Of a stretch of DNA of 55,394 nt, positions 52,073 through 55,394 are shown piece by piece (position 1 is the first letter of the stretch; each line of letters opens with the position of its first letter). This DNA comes from Actinobacteria bacterium UBA5176 (GTDB taxonomy: Bacteria; Actinomycetota; UBA4738): the NCBI GenBank assembly GCA_002413305.1, contig DHWS01000142.1:1-55394 (forward strand). The letters run 5' to 3'. A program made the position numbers and the translations under genes. The notes beneath the pieces were generated by a model, which was not told the DNA's origin, made no database searches, and was given only the letters and a program-made list of their open reading frames with translations.

Positions 52073-53707
52073 TCAACCCAGGTACGAGGTTCGCCGCATC
52101 AGGGTCGGATCCACCAGCACGTTCAGGCACGCAGCGACGCCGCTGTCGAACGCGCGCTGCAGGGCTGGCCGGATCTGATCCGGTTCGGTCACCAGCTCGC
52201 CGTACCCACCGAGCCCTTCGACCATCTTGTGGTAGGTAGCCTGGGGGTTGAGCTCGGAAGCCGGCGCGTTGCCGGCGCCGTACATCGCCTCCTGGGCAAC
52301 CTTGATCTGTCCCCACGCCCCGTCGTTCCCGATGATGCCGACGAACGGGATGTTCTGCCGCAGGGCGCTTTCGTATTCCATAGCGTTCAGGCCGAACGAC
52401 CCATCGCCGTAGACGATCGCAACCTGCTTGTCCGGCTTGGCCAGCTTGGCGGCGATGGCGAACCCCGGCCCGACCCCCAGGGTGCCCAACGGGCCGGGGT
52501 CGAGCCAATGGCCCGGCTGGCGGGCAGTGACGATCGAAGCAGTGATGCCGACGATGTCGCCGCCGTCCCCGACCACGATGGCGTCGGGGTCCAGGAAGTC
52601 CCGGACCTCCCTGGCGAAGCGCTGCGGGTGGATCGGCACCGCGTCGGACTCCATCCCCGCCCTCGCGGCGTCGTTCTTCGCCCGTTCCTCCTGGCGGACC
52701 TCCTCGGTCCAGGCTGGCTCGTCGGCGGTGCCCGCCCCGGCGTCGACGAGCTGCTCGATCACCCGACCTGGGTCTCCGATGATCCCAACGTCCACCGGAC
52801 GGTTTCGACCGACGTGCACCCCATCCACGTCGACCTGGATGACCTTCGCCTCCGGCGCGAACCCCCGCGTGCCGAATCCCAGCCGGAAGTCCCAATCGAC
52901 ACCCAGAGCGAGCACCACGTCGGCCTTTCCCAGCGCGTACTTCCGGGCGGCGGAGAAGAAATATGGGTCGTCGGGAGGGAGGCAGCCGCGGCCGAGCGAG
53001 TTCAGGAACACCGGGGCCTTCAGCGCGTGGGCCAGCTGGGCCAGCGCCTCGTGCGCGTTCGACCAGCGGACCCCGGCCCCGGCGAACACGATGGGGCACT
53101 CCGCGTCTCGTAGCAGCTTCACCGCTTCCATCACCAGGTCCGGATCGCCGAAGGGCTTCGCCTCGGACCGGTAGCGCTCGGGGAGCGGTTCGTTCGGCGC
53201 CGGCATGAACTGGACGTCCAGCGGGAAGTCGAGGAACGTCGGCCCGAACCGGCCCGACAGGGCGTAGCGGAAGGCGGTGCTCACCATCGGAGCCACCCGG
53301 CGCACGTCGTAGCACGTCTTCGCCCACTTCGTGATCGAGGAGACCAACGTGACGTGATCCATCTCCTGGAGGGAGCCCATCTCGAACTCCACGATGGGGT
53401 TCTTGCCGGACAGCACCAGGACGGGAGAGTTCGCGTAGAAGGCGTTGGCGATGCCGGTCACCGCGTCGGTCACGCCGGGACCGGCGGTCACGGCCGCCAC
53501 GCCGGGCCGCAGGGTAACCCGGGCCCACCCGTCGGCGGCGTGGGCGGCGGCCTGTTCGTGCCGGAAGTCGACGATGCGGATGCCCTCGTCGAGGCACCCG
53601 TCGTAGATCGGCGCGATATGGCCGCCCGACAGCGTGAACAGGTTCTTCACGCCCTCGTTCGCCAGGACCTTCGCGATGACGTGCCCGCCGTGCCTCGGCT
53701 TGTCCAT
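52073..53707 (-). CDS. Thiamine-diphosphate enzyme (acetolactate synthase/2-hydroxyacyl-CoA lyase-like)
   Basis: 544 residues from the ATG at 53707, which has GGGAGG six bases upstream; the ATG at 53719 contains that site and is not used. The catalytic Glu lies in [17 protein letters not shown], a middle domain has [14 protein letters not shown], and the ThDP motif is [20 protein letters not shown] ending in [12 protein letters not shown]. It resembles oxalyl-/2-hydroxyacyl-CoA lyases as much as acetolactate synthase. No small regulatory subunit is beside it, so branched-chain synthesis is unlikely. Confidence 0.85.
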   Translation of the reverse strand: MDKPRHGGHVIAKVLANEGVKNLFTLSGGHIAPIYDGCLDEGIRIVDFRHEQAAAHAADGWARVTLRPGVAAVTAGPGVTDAVTGIANAFYANSPVLVLSGKNPIVEFEMGSLQEMDHVTLVSSITKWAKTCYDVRRVAPMVSTAFRYALSGRFGPTFLDFPLDVQFMPAPNEPLPERYRSEAKPFGDPDLVMEAVKLLRDAECPIVFAGAGVRWSNAHEALAQLAHALKAPVFLNSLGRGCLPPDDPYFFSAARKYALGKADVVLALGVDWDFRLGFGTRGFAPEAKVIQVDVDGVHVGRNRPVDVGIIGDPGRVIEQLVDAGAGTADEPAWTEEVRQEERAKNDAARAGMESDAVPIHPQRFAREVRDFLDPDAIVVGDGGDIVGITASIVTARQPGHWLDPGPLGTLGVGPGFAIAAKLAKPDKQVAIVYGDGSFGLNAMEYESALRQNIPFVGIIGNDGAWGQIKVAQEAMYGAGNAPASELNPQATYHKMVEGLGGYGELVTEPDQIRPALQRAFDSGVAACLNVLVDPTLMRRTSYLG

Positions 53708-53762
53708 GGAGCCTCCCATCGTAGCGGCGTCGCTTTCGGGCCGTGTTCCGAACGGGACCCGG

Positions 53763-53768
53763 TACCCT
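53763..53768 (+). promoter_or_regulatory. -10 box of the methyltransferase gene
   Basis: TACCCT lies eight bases before the ATG at 53777, with no ribosome site. Confidence 0.45.
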
Positions 53769-53776
53769 GTCTACCC

Positions 53777-54667
53777 ATGCCGCTGTTCCATCGCAAACCC
53801 GGTCCTTCTGCGCTGCGCCGCGCCGCGCCGGTTCGCGCCACGAGCCACGCGAGCACGCCCCAGGACGACTGGCGAACCTACGACCGGTCCGCCGAGCTCT
53901 ACGCCGCCTCGATGGAACCGGTGACGAAGCCCGCCGCCGCGAAGGCCGTGCAGCTGCTGCAGCTTCGGCCGGACGCGACGGTCCTGGACATCGGCACCGG
54001 GACGGGCGTCGCCGCGCGCGAGGCGGCGAATGCGATCGGAGCGGGCGCCCTGGTGGTCGGCGTGGACCCGTCCGTCCCGATGGTTGCCGCCGCTGCCCAC
54101 GCGGCAGATGGCCCCGCGTACGCGGCCGCGACCTCGATCGACCTCCCCTTCCGCGGCGGCACGTTCGATGCGACCGTGGCCTGCTTCGTGGTGGCGCACT
54201 TCACGGACTACCGGACGGCGCTGTCCGAGGTCCTCCGGGTGATGAAGCCCGGCGCGCGCCTGGCGGTGACCGCGTGGGCGCCGAGCGAGGACATCGACGA
54301 GTTCAAACGGGCGTGGCGGGAGGTGGCTGAGGAGTTCGCGGAGCGCGAGATGCTGGCCGACGCCCAGGCTCGGGCGGTCCCCTGGGAGGAGCGGTTCGCC
54401 GATCAAGCCAAGCTGAAGGAGAGCCTGCACGAGGCAGGACTCCGGGACATCTGGATCGAGCGGATGGACTACCGGGTCGAACAGTCCGCCGAGGATTACC
54501 TGTCGGGGCGGGAGACCAGCGCGGCCGGTCGGTTCCTGCGGGACATGCTGGGCGAGGAGTTCTGGGAGACGTTCCGAACGCGGATTCGAACCGTTTTCGC
54601 CGAGCGCTTCCCCGCCCGCTTCAACGACTTCCATCAGGTGCTCGTGGCGGTCGGCCACAAGCCGTAA
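53777..54667 (+). CDS. Class I SAM-dependent methyltransferase
   Basis: 296 residues. Motif I is VLDIGTGTGVAAREAANAIG, strand 2 ends VVGVDPSVPMV, and motif III is MKPGARLAVTAWAP. A basic Ala/Arg N-terminus of about 30 residues precedes the fold. The C-terminal part (YLSGRETSAAGRFLRDML) is the usual substrate-lid region of Methyltransf_11/UbiE-like enzymes. The substrate is unknown. It stands alone between the ThDP gene and a hairpin. Confidence 0.85.
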   Translation: MPLFHRKPGPSALRRAAPVRATSHASTPQDDWRTYDRSAELYAASMEPVTKPAAAKAVQLLQLRPDATVLDIGTGTGVAAREAANAIGAGALVVGVDPSVPMVAAAAHAADGPAYAAATSIDLPFRGGTFDATVACFVVAHFTDYRTALSEVLRVMKPGARLAVTAWAPSEDIDEFKRAWREVAEEFAEREMLADAQARAVPWEERFADQAKLKESLHEAGLRDIWIERMDYRVEQSAEDYLSGRETSAAGRFLRDMLGEEFWETFRTRIRTVFAERFPARFNDFHQVLVAVGHKP

Positions 54668-54842
54668 GGCCCGGCGCCGAGCTCCTTCCGGGTGGATCGT
54701 TCGGACCCTGTCCGGGAGGCGGGTTATGTCCGCGGGATCAAACCGCAGACCGCAGCACTGCCGACGGAGAGCTCCCCGTTCCTCGCGTTTTCGTGCTCAG
54801 AGCCACGTCCCCCGATATGCACCCCGCGCGCTTCGAACCAGA

Positions 54843-54881
54843 AATCGGAGGCCCGCTTTCGGCTGCAGCGGGCCTCCGATT
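54843..54881. terminator. Strong 15-bp hairpin between convergent genes
   Basis: AATCGGAGGCCCGCT (54843-54857), a nine-base loop, and AGCGGGCCTCCGATT (54867-54881) pair perfectly. It lies after the methyltransferase (ends 54667) and after the minus-strand gene that stops at 54898, so it could terminate both. The remaining bases of 54668-54897 show no other feature. Confidence 0.7.
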
Positions 54882-54897
54882 CGAACCGTGATCAGGA

Positions 54898-55394
54898 CTA
54901 CGGGCTACAAACGGTGGCGATATCGCCGCCATTGCCTGTTGCCGCGTTGGTCCACCTGCTCGCGCACGCCGCGCTGTTGTTCGTCGTGTACTTGAAGTAG
55001 AAGTCGAGCGTGTTTCCGTTGGTGGCACCTGACCCGAACGCCGCAGTGATGAACCCTGCGGTACCGCCCGTGCCATCCCACCCCGCCGCGCCTGTGGCGG
55101 AGTACGTGCCGCTCACAACTTTGATGATCTCGGAGCCGTTGAACGCACCAGACACGTTCGCAGAGACGATGTTGCTCGTACCCGCCTGACACGACTCTGG
55201 GCTCGGTCCCTGAATCGTGACGAAGTGCCCCTTATTGAAGTTCTCCACCAATCGGTAGGAACCATCGGTGTTCTGGTCCGTGTAGACCGTGAATACGCGG
55301 GTGTACGTGTCGTTCGCCCAGTCGGGCCCGCACGTCGAAGAATCACCCGATGTCTGACCGGTGAACGTGTACTCATAGGGTCCACGGACGTGGT
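54898..55394 (-). CDS. Secreted protein, unknown (5' truncated), low GC
   Basis: The frame is open from the stop at 54898 to the right edge, so about 164 residues of a longer protein are visible. It is rich in Thr, Gly, Asn and Ser, with four cysteines (SSTCGPDW, PESCQAG, AACASRW, ATVCSP-stop), and ends in Cys-Ser-Pro. This is the composition of an extracellular beta-rich protein stabilised by disulfides. Sampled lines run 53-58% GC against about 68-70% elsewhere, suggesting transfer or surface-gene bias. No family is recognised. Confidence 0.7.
   Translation of the reverse strand, partial: HVRGPYEYTFTGQTSGDSSTCGPDWANDTYTRVFTVYTDQNTDGSYRLVENFNKGHFVTIQGPSPESCQAGTSNIVSANVSGAFNGSEIIKVVSGTYSATGAAGWDGTGGTAGFITAAFGSGATNGNTLDFYFKYTTNNSAACASRWTNAATGNGGDIATVCSP

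Noticed and set aside
54726..54890. Possible tRNA or other small RNA (GGTTCGAATC on the minus strand near 54872-54886)
   Set aside because: The T-loop-like string is not flanked by pairing T-stem arms and no acceptor or anticodon arm can be drawn; the bases belong to the 15-bp hairpin.

Overview
The window is about 55.4 kb of high-GC DNA (roughly 68-70% by eye), densely packed with protein genes on both strands. I saw no rRNA, tRNA, CRISPR array or insertion sequence. The content points to an actinobacterium (Actinomycetota), probably an uncultured lineage. The supporting signs are an MmpL-type transporter, an F420/flavin LLM oxidoreductase, a class II GlpX fructose-bisphosphatase, several ECF sigma/anti-sigma pairs, very many ATGA/GTGA start-stop overlaps, and many genes with a TAnnnT -10 box only 6-9 nt before the start codon, as expected for leaderless transcripts. 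No stretch above 300 bases lacks a gene or gene remnant. The longest gene-poor piece is 54668-54897, which holds a strong hairpin.

Left part (1-16.9 kb). A truncated giant protein joins a class III nucleotide cyclase, an AAA/TPR signalling ATPase and an ABC-type solute-binding domain. A membrane protein and an MmpL exporter follow. Next is a compact sulfur-trafficking cluster (6.36-10.5 kb): a CstR-like repressor, a CsoR-class operator, then DsrE, TusA, a sulfide:quinone-reductase-like flavoprotein, a second TusA, a DsrE-family protein and a duplicated membrane protein. After it come a MoxR/ChlI-like ATPase, an ECF sigma factor with a membrane partner, a creatininase-family hydrolase, and a UbiA-like/UbiE-like pair.

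Middle (17-36 kb). An amino-acid catabolic cluster encodes a P5C-type aldehyde dehydrogenase, two class III aminotransferases and a two-subunit CoA-transferase. It is followed by an alcohol dehydrogenase, a PHP phosphoesterase and a secreted protein. A translationally coupled glycolate/lactate-oxidase-like, glyoxylate-aminotransferase and acyl-CoA dehydrogenase operon comes next. Then come a DMT transporter, an orphan response regulator, gpsA and glpX, and an overlapping operon of LLM oxidoreductase, small HARE-type winged helix and SemiSWEET. A Crp/Fnr-type regulator beside it is a decayed pseudogene.

Right part (36.4-55.4 kb). This holds an esterase, a sigma/zinc-anti-sigma pair, an NfeD/slipin pair, and a SufR-like regulator divergent from an Mrp/NBP35 Fe-S carrier ATPase. 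A PQQ-type sugar dehydrogenase lipoprotein and a third sigma/anti-sigma pair with a recognisable ECF promoter follow. An Lgt-family paralogue with altered active-site motifs comes next, then PAP2, LapA-like, SRPBCC, flavin-binding, CPBP and hotdog-thioesterase genes, a ThDP enzyme and a methyltransferase. A partial secreted protein of visibly lower GC runs off the right edge.
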